A DNA stretch of 64,000 bases, taken from positions 186,001-250,000 of the forward strand of contig NCGJ01000002.1 of assembly GCA_002281555.1 (NCBI GenBank), given 5' to 3'. A model generated the notes under the pieces. That model was not told the DNA's origin and searched no databases. It saw nothing but the letters and a program-made list of their open reading frames with translations. Within the stretch, counting starts at the first letter, position 1; the number at the start of each line of letters is the position of its first letter. Below are positions 37,569 to 45,492 of this stretch, piece after piece. This DNA comes from Hydrogenophilales bacterium 28-61-23 (lineage in GTDB: Bacteria > Pseudomonadota > Gammaproteobacteria > Burkholderiales > Thiobacillaceae). A program made the position numbers and the translations under genes.

Positions 37569-38711
37569 ATGCAATCCAACAAGAAGAATTACGTCGTTGC
37601 CGGCTTGCTTGCGCTGCTCGCGGCGGGCTGTGGCAAACAACAAGAATCTGGCGACCAGATCGTCAAGATCGGCTCGGTGGCGCCGCTGACCGGCCCGCAA
37701 ACCCACATCGGCAAAGACAACGAAAACGGCGCGCGTCTGGCGGTGGATGAAATCAATGCCAAAGGGTTGCAACTGGGCGGCAAGAAAGTGAAGCTGGAAC
37801 TGTTGGGCGAGGACGATCAGGCCGAACCCAAGACCGCGACCATCGTCGCGCAGAAGCTGGTCGATGCCGGCGTGGTGGCTGTGATCGGCCATCTGAATTC
37901 GGGTACCAGCATCCCGGCCTCCAAGATTTACCACGATGCCGGCATTCCGCAGATTTCTCCTTCCGCTACCGCCGTGGCCTATACCGCGCAAGGTTACAAC
38001 ACCGCCTATCGGGTCATGGCCAACGACGCGCAGCAGGGCAAGGCGCTGGGACAGTACGCGGTGGGCAAGATGGGCGCGAAGAAGATCGCCATCGTCGACG
38101 ACCGCACCGCTTACGGCCAGGGCCTGGCCGATGAGTTCGAGAAGGCCGCCAAGGCGGCCGGCGGCGCAGTGGTGGCGCGTGAATTCACCAACGACAAGGC
38201 TACCGATTTCAGCGCGATTCTGACCAGCATCAAGGGCAAGACGCCGGATCTGATCTTCTTCGGCGGAATGGACCCGCAAGGCGGCCCGATGGCGAAACAG
38301 ATGAAAAGCCTGGGCCTGACCGCCAAACTGCTCGGCGGCGATGGCCTGCAGAATGTGAACTTCGTCAAACTGGCCGGCACGGATGCCGAGGGCGTGGTGG
38401 CTTCCTCGCCCGGTTTGCCGATCGATTCGATGCCCGGCGGCCCGGATTTCCGCAAGCGTTTCGAGGCCAAGTACGGCGTGATCCAGGTCTACGCGCCGTA
38501 TGCCTACGACGCCGTCTATGCGCTGGTGGAAGCCATGAAGCGCGCCGATTCGGCCGAACCGGCCAGGGTTCTGGCGGAACTGCCGAAGACCGATATCCAG
38601 GGCGTCAGCGGCCCGGTCAAGTTCGACGCCAAGGGCGATACCACCGGCGGCGCGGTGACGCTTTACCAGGTCAAGGGCGGCGCCTGGCAGGTGCTGGAAA
38701 CCGTCAAGTAA
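37569..38711 (+). CDS. livJ: Branched-chain amino acid ABC transporter substrate-binding lipoprotein
   Basis: The 380-residue product is a periplasmic-binding protein of the Leu/Ile/Val family (type I fold). A lipoprotein signal with lipobox LAAGC puts the acylated cysteine at residue 21, so it is membrane-anchored. The mature part begins IVKIGSVAPLTGPQTHIGKD, the family signature. The ATG at 37569 is chosen over a start 17 codons earlier because it directly precedes the signal sequence. It heads the complete livHMGF set. Real ligands could include other amino acids, amides or urea. Confidence 0.93.
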   Translation: MQSNKKNYVVAGLLALLAAGCGKQQESGDQIVKIGSVAPLTGPQTHIGKDNENGARLAVDEINAKGLQLGGKKVKLELLGEDDQAEPKTATIVAQKLVDAGVVAVIGHLNSGTSIPASKIYHDAGIPQISPSATAVAYTAQGYNTAYRVMANDAQQGKALGQYAVGKMGAKKIAIVDDRTAYGQGLADEFEKAAKAAGGAVVAREFTNDKATDFSAILTSIKGKTPDLIFFGGMDPQGGPMAKQMKSLGLTAKLLGGDGLQNVNFVKLAGTDAEGVVASSPGLPIDSMPGGPDFRKRFEAKYGVIQVYAPYAYDAVYALVEAMKRADSAEPARVLAELPKTDIQGVSGPVKFDAKGDTTGGAVTLYQVKGGAWQVLETVK

Positions 38712-38755
38712 TCGAATCTTCGGGGCGGGTCTGACCGCTCCCACAGCCGCATTCA

Positions 38756-39685
38756 ATGGACATCTTTACCCAACAGTTGGTCAACGGCCTCGTGCTGGGC
38801 AGCATCTATGCGCTGGTGGCGCTCGGCTACACCATGGTTTACGGCATTCTGGAGTTGATCAACTTCGCGCATGGCGAGGTGACCATGATCGGCGCGATGG
38901 TGGCGTTGAGCGTGATCGGTGTGCTGGCCGGCGTGGCGCCCGATCTGCCCGGCGTGCTGGTGGTTCTGGGCGGCATTCTGGTGGCGATTCCGGCCTGCAT
39001 GCTGCTGGCTTTCGGCATCGAGAAGATCGCTTACCGGCCTCTGCGCAAAGCACCCCGTCTGGCGCCGCTGATCACCGCCATCGGCGTCTCCATCATTCTG
39101 CAGAACCTGGCGATGCTGATCTGGGGCCGCCAGTACGTGTCTTTCCCGGAGATTCTGCCGACGACGAAATTCGAATTTCTCGGCGCGCATATCAGCCTGT
39201 TGCAGATCGCCATCGTGGTTCTGGCGCTGACCATCATGGCTGGGCTCTGGCTGCTGGTGGAGAAGACCCGGCTCGGTCGGGCCATGCGCGCCACCGCGCA
39301 ATCGCGCGAAGTGGCGGAGCTGATGGGCGTGAATGTGGATCGGGTTATTTCCGCCACCTTCATCATCGGCGCCGCCATCGCCGTGATCGCCGGGGTCATG
39401 GTCAGCGCTTATTACGGTCTGGCGCATTACTACATGGGCTTCATGCTTGGCCTGAAAGCCTTTTCGGCGGCGGTGCTGGGCGGCATCGGCAATATCGCCG
39501 GGGCGATGCTGGGTGGTCTGCTGCTGGGCGTGATCGAGGCGCTCGGCGCGGGTTACATCGGCGACATCACCGGCGGCTTCCTCGGCAGTCACTATCAGGA
39601 CGTGTTCGCGTTCTTCGTGCTGATCGGCGTGCTGGTGTTCCGGCCGTCCGGCCTGCTCGGCGAGCGCGTGGCCAATCGTGCGTAA
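38756..39685 (+). CDS. livH: Branched-chain amino acid ABC transporter permease LivH
   Basis: The 309-residue integral membrane protein starts MDIFTQQLVNGLVLGSIYALVALGYTMVYGI, matching LivH-type permeases. It has about eight hydrophobic helices and the GLKAFSAAVLGGIGNIAGAM coupling region that contacts the ATPases. The stop overlaps the livM GTG start by 8 bases, so it is translationally coupled. Confidence 0.95.
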   Translation: MDIFTQQLVNGLVLGSIYALVALGYTMVYGILELINFAHGEVTMIGAMVALSVIGVLAGVAPDLPGVLVVLGGILVAIPACMLLAFGIEKIAYRPLRKAPRLAPLITAIGVSIILQNLAMLIWGRQYVSFPEILPTTKFEFLGAHISLLQIAIVVLALTIMAGLWLLVEKTRLGRAMRATAQSREVAELMGVNVDRVISATFIIGAAIAVIAGVMVSAYYGLAHYYMGFMLGLKAFSAAVLGGIGNIAGAMLGGLLLGVIEALGAGYIGDITGGFLGSHYQDVFAFFVLIGVLVFRPSGLLGERVANRA

Positions 39686-40805
39686 CTCGGGCATGAATCG
39701 CGCGCTCGACGGCTTGCGCAAACGGCCGCGTCTGACCGCCATCCTGCTGGCAATTCTGCTCGCGGCCCTGCCCTTCATGATGGGTTTCGGCCTGGGCAAT
39801 TCCTGGGTGCGGGTGCTCGATTTCGTGCTGCTCTATGTGCTGCTGGCCATCGGCTTGAACATCGTGGTCGGCTATGCCGGCCTGCTCGATCTCGGTTATA
39901 TCGCTTTCTACGCGCTCGGCGCTTATCTCTATGCCTGGCTGGCCAGCCCGCATTTCGGCCTGCATCTGCCGTTCTGGCTGGTGTTGCCGATCGGCGCGAT
40001 GCTGGCCGGGCTGTTCGGCGTGTTGCTGGGCGCGCCCACGCTACGGTTGCGCGGCGATTACCTGGCCATCGTCACGCTCGGTTTCGGCGAGATCATCCGC
40101 ATCTTCATGAACAATCTGAACGCCCCGTTCAACCTGACCAACGGCCCGCAGGGCATGAACCTGATCGACCCGGTCAGCATCGCCGGCTTTTCTTTCGGCA
40201 AGCCGCTGCACGTTTTCGGCATGACATTTCCGCCGACTTACTTTTATTACTACCTGTTCCTTGCGTTCACGCTGCTCGCCATCTTCGTCGCGCTGCGCTT
40301 GCAGGATTCGCGCATCGGCCGCGCCTGGGCGGCGATCCGCGAGGACGAGATCGCCGCCGCGGCGATGGGCATCAACACGCGCAACATGAAATTGCTGGCA
40401 TTCGCCATGGGCGCCACCTTCGGAGGCCTGGCCGGCGGCTTGTTCGCGGCGTTTCAGGGCTTCATCAGCCCGGAAAGCTTCAACTTGTGGGAATCCATCC
40501 TGGTGCTGTGCATGATCGTGCTGGGCGGCATGGGCAATATTCCCGGCGTGATTCTCGGCGCGGTGTTGTTGACGGCGATTCCCGAAGCGCTGCGTTATCT
40601 GGGCGACTTCCAGCGCGCGACCCTGGGCCATGTCGCGGTCGATCCGGCCGATCTGCGTATGTTGCTGTTCGGCGTTGCGCTGGTCGCGATGATGCTGTTC
40701 CGGCCCGCCGGCTTGCTGCCGTCGCGTCAACGCAAGCGCGAGTTCGCGGCGGAGGACGGCGTCGCCGAGCAGGAGCAGGCCAGTCTTTACGACGCGCGGG
40801 CGTAG
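39678..40805 (+). CDS. livM: Branched-chain amino acid ABC transporter permease LivM
   Basis: The 375-residue permease contains the LivM signatures VGYAGLLDLGYIAFYALGAY and LRLRGDYLAIVTLGFGEIIR, and the ATPase-coupling segment ESILVLCMIVLGGMGNIPG. The frame opens at a GTG (39678) overlapping livH. An ATG five codons in (39693) is an equally good start. It is adjacent to livG with no gap. Confidence 0.95.
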   Translation: MRNSGMNRALDGLRKRPRLTAILLAILLAALPFMMGFGLGNSWVRVLDFVLLYVLLAIGLNIVVGYAGLLDLGYIAFYALGAYLYAWLASPHFGLHLPFWLVLPIGAMLAGLFGVLLGAPTLRLRGDYLAIVTLGFGEIIRIFMNNLNAPFNLTNGPQGMNLIDPVSIAGFSFGKPLHVFGMTFPPTYFYYYLFLAFTLLAIFVALRLQDSRIGRAWAAIREDEIAAAAMGINTRNMKLLAFAMGATFGGLAGGLFAAFQGFISPESFNLWESILVLCMIVLGGMGNIPGVILGAVLLTAIPEALRYLGDFQRATLGHVAVDPADLRMLLFGVALVAMMLFRPAGLLPSRQRKREFAAEDGVAEQEQASLYDARA

Positions 40806-41582
40806 ATGAGGACGGCCATGGCGTTGCTGAGCGTCGAGAAAGTGACCAAACGCTTCGGCGGCCTCGCGGCGCTGGAGGATGTTTCGCTATCGGTACGGGC
40901 CGGTGAAATCTACGGCCTGATCGGGCCCAATGGCGCGGGCAAAACCACGTTGTTCAACTGCATGACCGGTCTCTACACGGCCACGACGGGCGCGGTGCGT
41001 CTGGATGGCGCTCCGGTGCAGGGGCTTAAGCCGCACCAGATCGTGAAGTTGGGCTTTGCACGCACGTTCCAGAACATCCGTTTGTTCGCCAACATGACCG
41101 CGCTGGAAAACGTCATGGTCGGTCGCCATGTCCGAACGCGCGCCAATGTGCTGGGCGCGGTGCTGCGCTGCGCCGGAACGCGCGCCGAAGAGGCCGCCAT
41201 CCGCGACAGGGCTCATGAGCTCATGAAATATGTCGGGCTCGCCGGCAAAGGCCGCACCCTCGCCAACCACCTGGCTTATGGCGATCAGCGCCGCCTGGAA
41301 ATCGCCCGGGCGCTGGCGACCGAGCCGAAACTGCTCGCCCTTGATGAGCCTGTCGCCGGCATGAATCCAGCCGAGCGCGTGCAGATGGGGGAACTGTTCC
41401 GAAAATTGCGCGATGGCGGCGTCACGTTGTTGTTGATCGAACACGACGTGAAACTGGTCATGGGCTTGTGCGACCGCGTCGCGGTGCTCGATTACGGCCG
41501 CAAGATCGCCGAGGGGCCGGCTGAGGAAGTACGCAAAAATCCCGCTGTCATCGCCGCTTATCTCGGAGGCGAATCGGCATGA
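40806..41582 (+). CDS. livG: Branched-chain amino acid ABC transporter ATPase LivG
   Basis: The 258-residue ATPase has Walker A GPNGAGKTTLFN and the family-specific GFARTFQNIRLF. The signature is degenerate (YGDQRRLEIARAL, where LSGGQ is replaced, as is usual in LivG), followed by Walker B LLALDEPVAGMNP. It pairs with LivF to power the importer. An internal ATG at 40818 could be the true start. The stop overlaps livF by 4 bases. Confidence 0.95.
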   Translation: MRTAMALLSVEKVTKRFGGLAALEDVSLSVRAGEIYGLIGPNGAGKTTLFNCMTGLYTATTGAVRLDGAPVQGLKPHQIVKLGFARTFQNIRLFANMTALENVMVGRHVRTRANVLGAVLRCAGTRAEEAAIRDRAHELMKYVGLAGKGRTLANHLAYGDQRRLEIARALATEPKLLALDEPVAGMNPAERVQMGELFRKLRDGGVTLLLIEHDVKLVMGLCDRVAVLDYGRKIAEGPAEEVRKNPAVIAAYLGGESA

Positions 41583-42286
41583 GTCTGCTCATGGCTCAAG
41601 GCATCAAGATCAGCTACGGCGGTATTCATGCCGTGCGTGGCATTGATTTTGAAGTCGCCAAAGGCGAGCTGGTCTGTCTTATCGGCGCCAATGGCGCGGG
41701 CAAAAGCAGCACCTTGAAAGGCTTGCTTGGTCTGGTATCCCATAGTGGCGACCTGAGATTCAATGGCGAACGCCTCACCGGCCTGGCAACTCATGCAATC
41801 GTCGCCCGCGGCCTCGCGCTGGTGCCGGAGGGGCGTGGCATCTTCGGGCGTCTGACGGTCGCGGAAAACCTCGATATGGGCGCCTATTTGCGCCGCGACA
41901 GGGACGGCATCAAGGCTGATCGGACACGCGCTTACGAACTGTTTCCCCGTCTCGCCGAACGTAACAAGCAACTGGCCGGAACGCTGTCTGGCGGAGAACA
42001 GCAGATGTTGGCCATCGCCCGCGCCCTGATGGGGCGTCCGTCCCTGTTGTTGCTGGATGAGCCGAGCATGGGATTGGCCCCGCTGATGGTGCGCAAGATA
42101 TACGAGACCATCGCTCGAATTGCTCAAGAGGGCGTTACTTTATTGGTGGTCGAGCAGAATGCGCATCTTGCTTTGCAAATCAGTCAGCGCGCCTATGTCA
42201 TGGAAAGCGGGGTCATCCGCTTGTCAGGTCCATCGCATGCGTTGGCTCGCGATCCGCAGATTCGTGCCGCCTATCTTGGCGATTGA
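41579..42286 (+). CDS. livF: Branched-chain amino acid ABC transporter ATPase LivF
   Basis: The 235-residue ATPase shows Walker A GANGAGKSSTLKG, the LivF-specific LVPEGRGIFGRLTV, signature LSGGEQQMLAIARALM and Walker B LLLLDEPSMGLAP. It ends the livJHMGF operon (ATGA overlap with livG). No terminator is obvious in the 170 bases before the next gene. Confidence 0.96.
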   Translation: MSLLMAQGIKISYGGIHAVRGIDFEVAKGELVCLIGANGAGKSSTLKGLLGLVSHSGDLRFNGERLTGLATHAIVARGLALVPEGRGIFGRLTVAENLDMGAYLRRDRDGIKADRTRAYELFPRLAERNKQLAGTLSGGEQQMLAIARALMGRPSLLLLDEPSMGLAPLMVRKIYETIARIAQEGVTLLVVEQNAHLALQISQRAYVMESGVIRLSGPSHALARDPQIRAAYLGD

Positions 42287-42456
42287 TATTCTGCCTATAA
42301 TTTGAGCGCCTTCTTCGGGTGTCGCATGAGCGCAACATGATTCTGGCGGCCACTTGTTTAGGCTCTTTGGTAAATCGAATATTCTAATATTCCTCTTTAT
42401 ACTGGCTCGGCTGTACAACTTATCTCATATTTTTCAATCATTTAGGAGTTGCAGAC

Positions 42457-43113
42457 ATGAAGAAGTTTTCCGCCCTGATCCTTGCTCTGATCGCCCAATC
42501 CGCGTTCGCCAATGGCGCCGCCACCCCGGAATCCACCGCCGCCCAGTTGCTGGATCCCGCCAAGGTTGCTGACGTCGCCAAAGACCCGAAGGCTGCCGTT
42601 GCCGCCATGACCAATATGATGGACCCGGCTACCGCCATCATCCTGATGCAGAAGGGCATGGACCCCGCCACCTTCACCAAAATGGCCCAGGCTGGCATGT
42701 CTCCCGAGATACTGAAAGCCTATGCTGGTTTCCTCGACCCCAACATGTACGCCAAGTGGCTGGCCGCTTCCATGGACCCGAATTTCTACACGGCTGCCAT
42801 GGCCCCGCTGATGAACCCCAACATGTACATGAAGTGGCTGTCCGCTCCTATGGATCCCCGCGTTCTGCAGATGATGATGGCTCCCATGAATCCCAGCATG
42901 TACGCCAACTGGGCGATGGCTCCCATGGCCCCCGCCAACATGAACCTGATGATGGCTCCGCTGAACCCCAACCTCTACACCCAATGGGCTGGCGCCGCGG
43001 CCAATCCCGCCACCTATGGCGCTTTCGGTGCGTTCATGAACCCCGCCACCTACGGCAATATGGCGAACCCGTTCGCCGGCTTCATGCCCGTGCCCGCGCC
43101 TGCCGCCAAGTAA
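42457..43113 (+). CDS. Exported Met/Pro-rich tandem-repeat protein (unknown family)
   Basis: The 218-residue product has a signal peptide (about 1-18, cleavage after SAFA). A repeat array follows from residue 32 to about 205. About 14 units of 12-13 residues each open with [ML][DN]P, and alternate units carry a Y..W or Y/F motif, e.g. LDPNMYAKWLAAS, MNPNMYMKWLSAP, MNPSMYANWAMAP, LNPNLYTQWAGAA. The mature protein has over 20 methionines and no cysteine. There is a good AGGAG ribosome site 10 bases before the ATG. I recognise no family. The period and composition suggest a solenoid-like or surface-associated fold, or metal (copper) binding by Met; both are guesses. It is followed by a strong terminator and a diverged paralogue. 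Confidence 0.85.
   Translation: MKKFSALILALIAQSAFANGAATPESTAAQLLDPAKVADVAKDPKAAVAAMTNMMDPATAIILMQKGMDPATFTKMAQAGMSPEILKAYAGFLDPNMYAKWLAASMDPNFYTAAMAPLMNPNMYMKWLSAPMDPRVLQMMMAPMNPSMYANWAMAPMAPANMNLMMAPLNPNLYTQWAGAAANPATYGAFGAFMNPATYGNMANPFAGFMPVPAPAAK
42550..43071 (+). repeat. Array of 36-39 bp degenerate coding repeats
   Basis: The DNA encodes about 14 consecutive 12-13 residue units beginning [ML][DN]P. The nucleotide repeats are degenerate, with synonymous and non-synonymous differences between units, so the array is old rather than a recent slippage product. Confidence 0.75.
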
Positions 43114-43138
43114 GTTATTGAGTAAGCGGTAGTTGCAC

Positions 43139-43174
43139 AAAAGGGCGGAACCGCAAGGTTCCGCCCTTTTTGTT
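43139..43174 (+). terminator. Intrinsic terminator between the two repeat-protein genes
   Basis: AAAAGGGCGGAACC and GGTTCCGCCCTTTT form a 14-base-pair perfect stem closed by a GCAA tetraloop, followed by TGTTTTT. It lies 25 bases after the first repeat-protein stop, so the second paralogue probably has its own promoter. Confidence 0.93.
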
Positions 43175-43241
43175 TTTGGAGCCAATCGCCATGTTAAGAT
43201 AATTCTAATATTGCTATGTCTATGTTAATCATAGGGTTTTT

Positions 43242-43940
43242 ATGATGATGTACCGTTTTCTTTTTACATGCGCGATTCTGGCCTGGTGTTCAACATCACA
43301 TGCTGAGTCCAGCTCGAATTTGGAACTTACGCCGCAGGGCAAACACGGCCTGCAAAAGGTGATCCTGGCCGATGGTAGTGTGGTTGATCGGCTGACATTG
43401 CCCGCTGCCGCGAGTGGATCAAGGAAAGCGGGTTTCCCCGCGACTCCGGAGGCATGGCTGGCGCGCATGATTGATCCTACTAAGAATGGCCTTGCCGCGA
43501 AGAATCCGGAGTTGTTTGCCGAGTGGCTGGATGCGGTTACTGAACCCCGTTTTATGACGGCCCTTGCCACGGTTGCGATGCGCCCAGAATCCTATTCCCT
43601 ATCCCTGGGCAAAGTGGCGAATCCCGCCACGTTCAGAAACTGGGCTGAATTTGCCGATCCCCAAGTGTATTTGCGCTGGATGTCGGCTGGAATCGACCCT
43701 CGCTTCTATCAGGCAATATTTAACCGGATGACCGAGAGTGGAAAACTTCGGCGCTGGGGCTTTTATCAAGAGGTGCGCTCGTCGGCGGCTTCTGACCCAG
43801 ACGCCGGTCTGCCTGGCCAACCATCCGGTCAAGAGGGAAATGGAAAGCCTGCCCGAGCGAAGCAAGAGTGGTTGCAGATGCCCGCGCGCTCGACTCAATC
43901 CAATCCCTGGTTATCGAACAGCGTGAATTACCGCTATTGA
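43242..43940 (+). CDS. Exported repeat protein, diverged paralogue of the preceding gene
   Basis: The 232-residue product has a signal peptide ending near SHA (residue 21) and a non-repeat N-terminal segment. From about 65 to 163 it has eight units of the same 11-13 residue pattern as the gene upstream, e.g. NPELFAEWLDAVT, NPATFRNWAEF, DPQVYLRWMSAG and DPRFYQAIFNRM. It has far fewer methionines and a charged, Ser/Gln-rich C-terminal tail without repeats. It starts with three consecutive ATGs, and the exact start is uncertain by one or two codons. Function is unknown. The pairing with the Met-rich paralogue suggests a shared structure or complex. Confidence 0.8.
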   Translation: MMMYRFLFTCAILAWCSTSHAESSSNLELTPQGKHGLQKVILADGSVVDRLTLPAAASGSRKAGFPATPEAWLARMIDPTKNGLAAKNPELFAEWLDAVTEPRFMTALATVAMRPESYSLSLGKVANPATFRNWAEFADPQVYLRWMSAGIDPRFYQAIFNRMTESGKLRRWGFYQEVRSSAASDPDAGLPGQPSGQEGNGKPARAKQEWLQMPARSTQSNPWLSNSVNYRY

Positions 43941-43986
43941 CCAAGCTCCGCGGTTGTTGCAGAAAGTCAGTTCAGTCAGCCCCGGT

Positions 43987-44394
43987 TTACAGCGCCAACC
44001 AGCGCAGCCAGACACGCAACTTGCGCCAATCGCCGCTTGGCATGCTGTCCGACAGAATTACAAAATTCCTGAGCCGGCGTCGATCCAAGCCGGCAATTCG
44101 CAGTACCGTGCATCCGGGCAAGACTACGCTGGAAGTGGCGAGCCGCACATTATTCCAGCGATTGTTCCGCCAAATTTCGAGCGCTCCGTCTTGGCCGCAT
44201 CTCAGGCGGATACGCGGAGAAGCTCGCCAATAATAAACAACGCTGGGTACCAATAAGGCCAGACCCGCACCTCTGAAAATCGCGGGCAGATCGGCGAGGA
44301 AAACGGCCATTACGGCGAGAAGATGTGTGGCGGCGAGAAAAATGCGTCGTTTGTTTGAGTCGCCGATGTCTACGATAAGAGGCAGTTCAAACAT
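43987..44394 (-). CDS. YgfX-family membrane protein
   Basis: The 135-residue protein has two hydrophobic helices near the N-terminus (about 17-52). A soluble beta-rich part follows with the family pattern LEIWRNNRWNNVRL, then SSVVLPGCTVLR and a final SMPSGDWRKLRVWLRWL. This matches YgfX (CptA), described in E. coli as a toxin-like inhibitor of cell division proteins encoded next to sdhE; no sdhE is present here. The ATG at 44394 lies 13 bases after the protease gene and gives the expected N-terminus; longer in-frame starts overlap the protease. Confidence 0.75.
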   Translation of the reverse strand: MFELPLIVDIGDSNKRRIFLAATHLLAVMAVFLADLPAIFRGAGLALLVPSVVYYWRASPRIRLRCGQDGALEIWRNNRWNNVRLATSSVVLPGCTVLRIAGLDRRRLRNFVILSDSMPSGDWRKLRVWLRWLAL

Positions 44395-44407
44395 TTTGCC
44401 GCCGGAT

Positions 44408-45271
44408 TTATTTTCTATTGCGCGTTGTGGGCGTTGATGCCAAGCCCAATTCAGCGCTCGCGTTACCTTGTCTTGAGGCATTTTGAAGCCCGGCTTTATC
44501 CAACAGATCCTGAACATATTTCGCCGGAATGGCGTAGGTAATGCCGCTTGGATCGCGTAGCGCATTCTCTTTCGCGCCTTTTACAAAGACCGAATTGATC
44601 ACGCCGATAACGGCACCTGTATTGCCATCATAGAGAGGACTGCCGCTATTGCCTGGATAGGCCGTGGCATCGAGCTGAAACATCAGGAACGGGTTGTCGG
44701 CGCGCTTGATGAGCTTGGCGGTGAGGTTTTTGACTCCGGGTGGCGGGCTGAATATCGGGGCTATGGCGGCCAGTCCGGCGCGGTGCGTTGCGGGGTACAG
44801 TCCGAGTACCGCGCCGATCGGATAGCCGGTGAAGTAATAGAGTTGTCCTTCGCGCGCTTGCGCTGAATTAGCCAACCTGAGTGGCGATATGGCCTCGCCC
44901 TCGATCTTGAGCAGGAGCAGGTCGTGCTCGGGGTCGTCGGCCAGTTTTTCTGCTTTGCGTACGATGACGCCATCCGGGCCGCGCAGGAATACCGCAAGCG
45001 ATTCGCCTTTTTCTTCTTCCATCAACAAGGGGGCGACATGGGTATTGGTGACGACATAATGGCCGTCCGCTACCACAAACCCGGTGCCAAGCAGCTTGAT
45101 GCGAGGGTTGCGCAAGGGATGCACCGTACCCACGCCGGCAATGGAGACTTTAATCTGCGGCAGGATGTCAGTGATGTCGGCGCGAGCGGGTTGCGGAGTC
45201 GCGCTCAATAAAATGCAGAATCCTGTCGATAACAGAAACGTCGTCAGTTGTATGGGCATGTTGGGCTTCAT
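44408..45271 (-). CDS. Exported trypsin-like serine protease (S1 family)
   Basis: The 287-residue product has a signal peptide (about 1-31, ending ATPQPARA) and a chymotrypsin-fold domain. The catalytic triad is visible as THVAPL (His), DPEHDLLLL (Asp) and the serine in YPGNSGSPLYDG. No PDZ domain is present, unlike DegP/DegQ. An upstream ATG at 45307 is possible, but the one at 45271 directly precedes the signal. The periplasmic substrate is unknown. It is likely co-transcribed with the YgfX-like gene. Confidence 0.87.
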   Translation of the reverse strand: MKPNMPIQLTTFLLSTGFCILLSATPQPARADITDILPQIKVSIAGVGTVHPLRNPRIKLLGTGFVVADGHYVVTNTHVAPLLMEEEKGESLAVFLRGPDGVIVRKAEKLADDPEHDLLLLKIEGEAISPLRLANSAQAREGQLYYFTGYPIGAVLGLYPATHRAGLAAIAPIFSPPPGVKNLTAKLIKRADNPFLMFQLDATAYPGNSGSPLYDGNTGAVIGVINSVFVKGAKENALRDPSGITYAIPAKYVQDLLDKAGLQNASRQGNASAELGLASTPTTRNRK

Positions 45272-45309
45272 CGGCGTTTTATCGCGTACTAGACGCAGTG
45301 TCGCCATGC

Positions 45310-45431
45310 TACAGCGGAGTCGTTAACGCTTCAGCGGTTTACGAATCCGGCGTGCACCTTGCGGGTACAGCGGAGTCCTTGGCGCTTCAGCGCTTAGGAA
45401 TCCGGCGTGCACCTTGCGGGTACAGCCAAGT
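45310..45431. repeat. Direct tandem repeat, about 56-bp unit, 2.2 copies
   Basis: Two units begin TACAGCGGAGTC at 45310 and 45366. They share the tail AATCCGGCGTGCACCTTGCG and differ at about eight internal bases. A third truncated copy begins TACAGCCAAGTC at 45421. The array fills most of the 221-base gap between the divergent protease and TviB-like genes. It is non-coding, with no CRISPR-like spacers. Confidence 0.8.
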
Positions 45432-45492
45432 CTTGCTTGGGTAGAATGAATCGGTTTCGTTTACTTTTTACGTTTTCTTCTTGGGAGTGATC

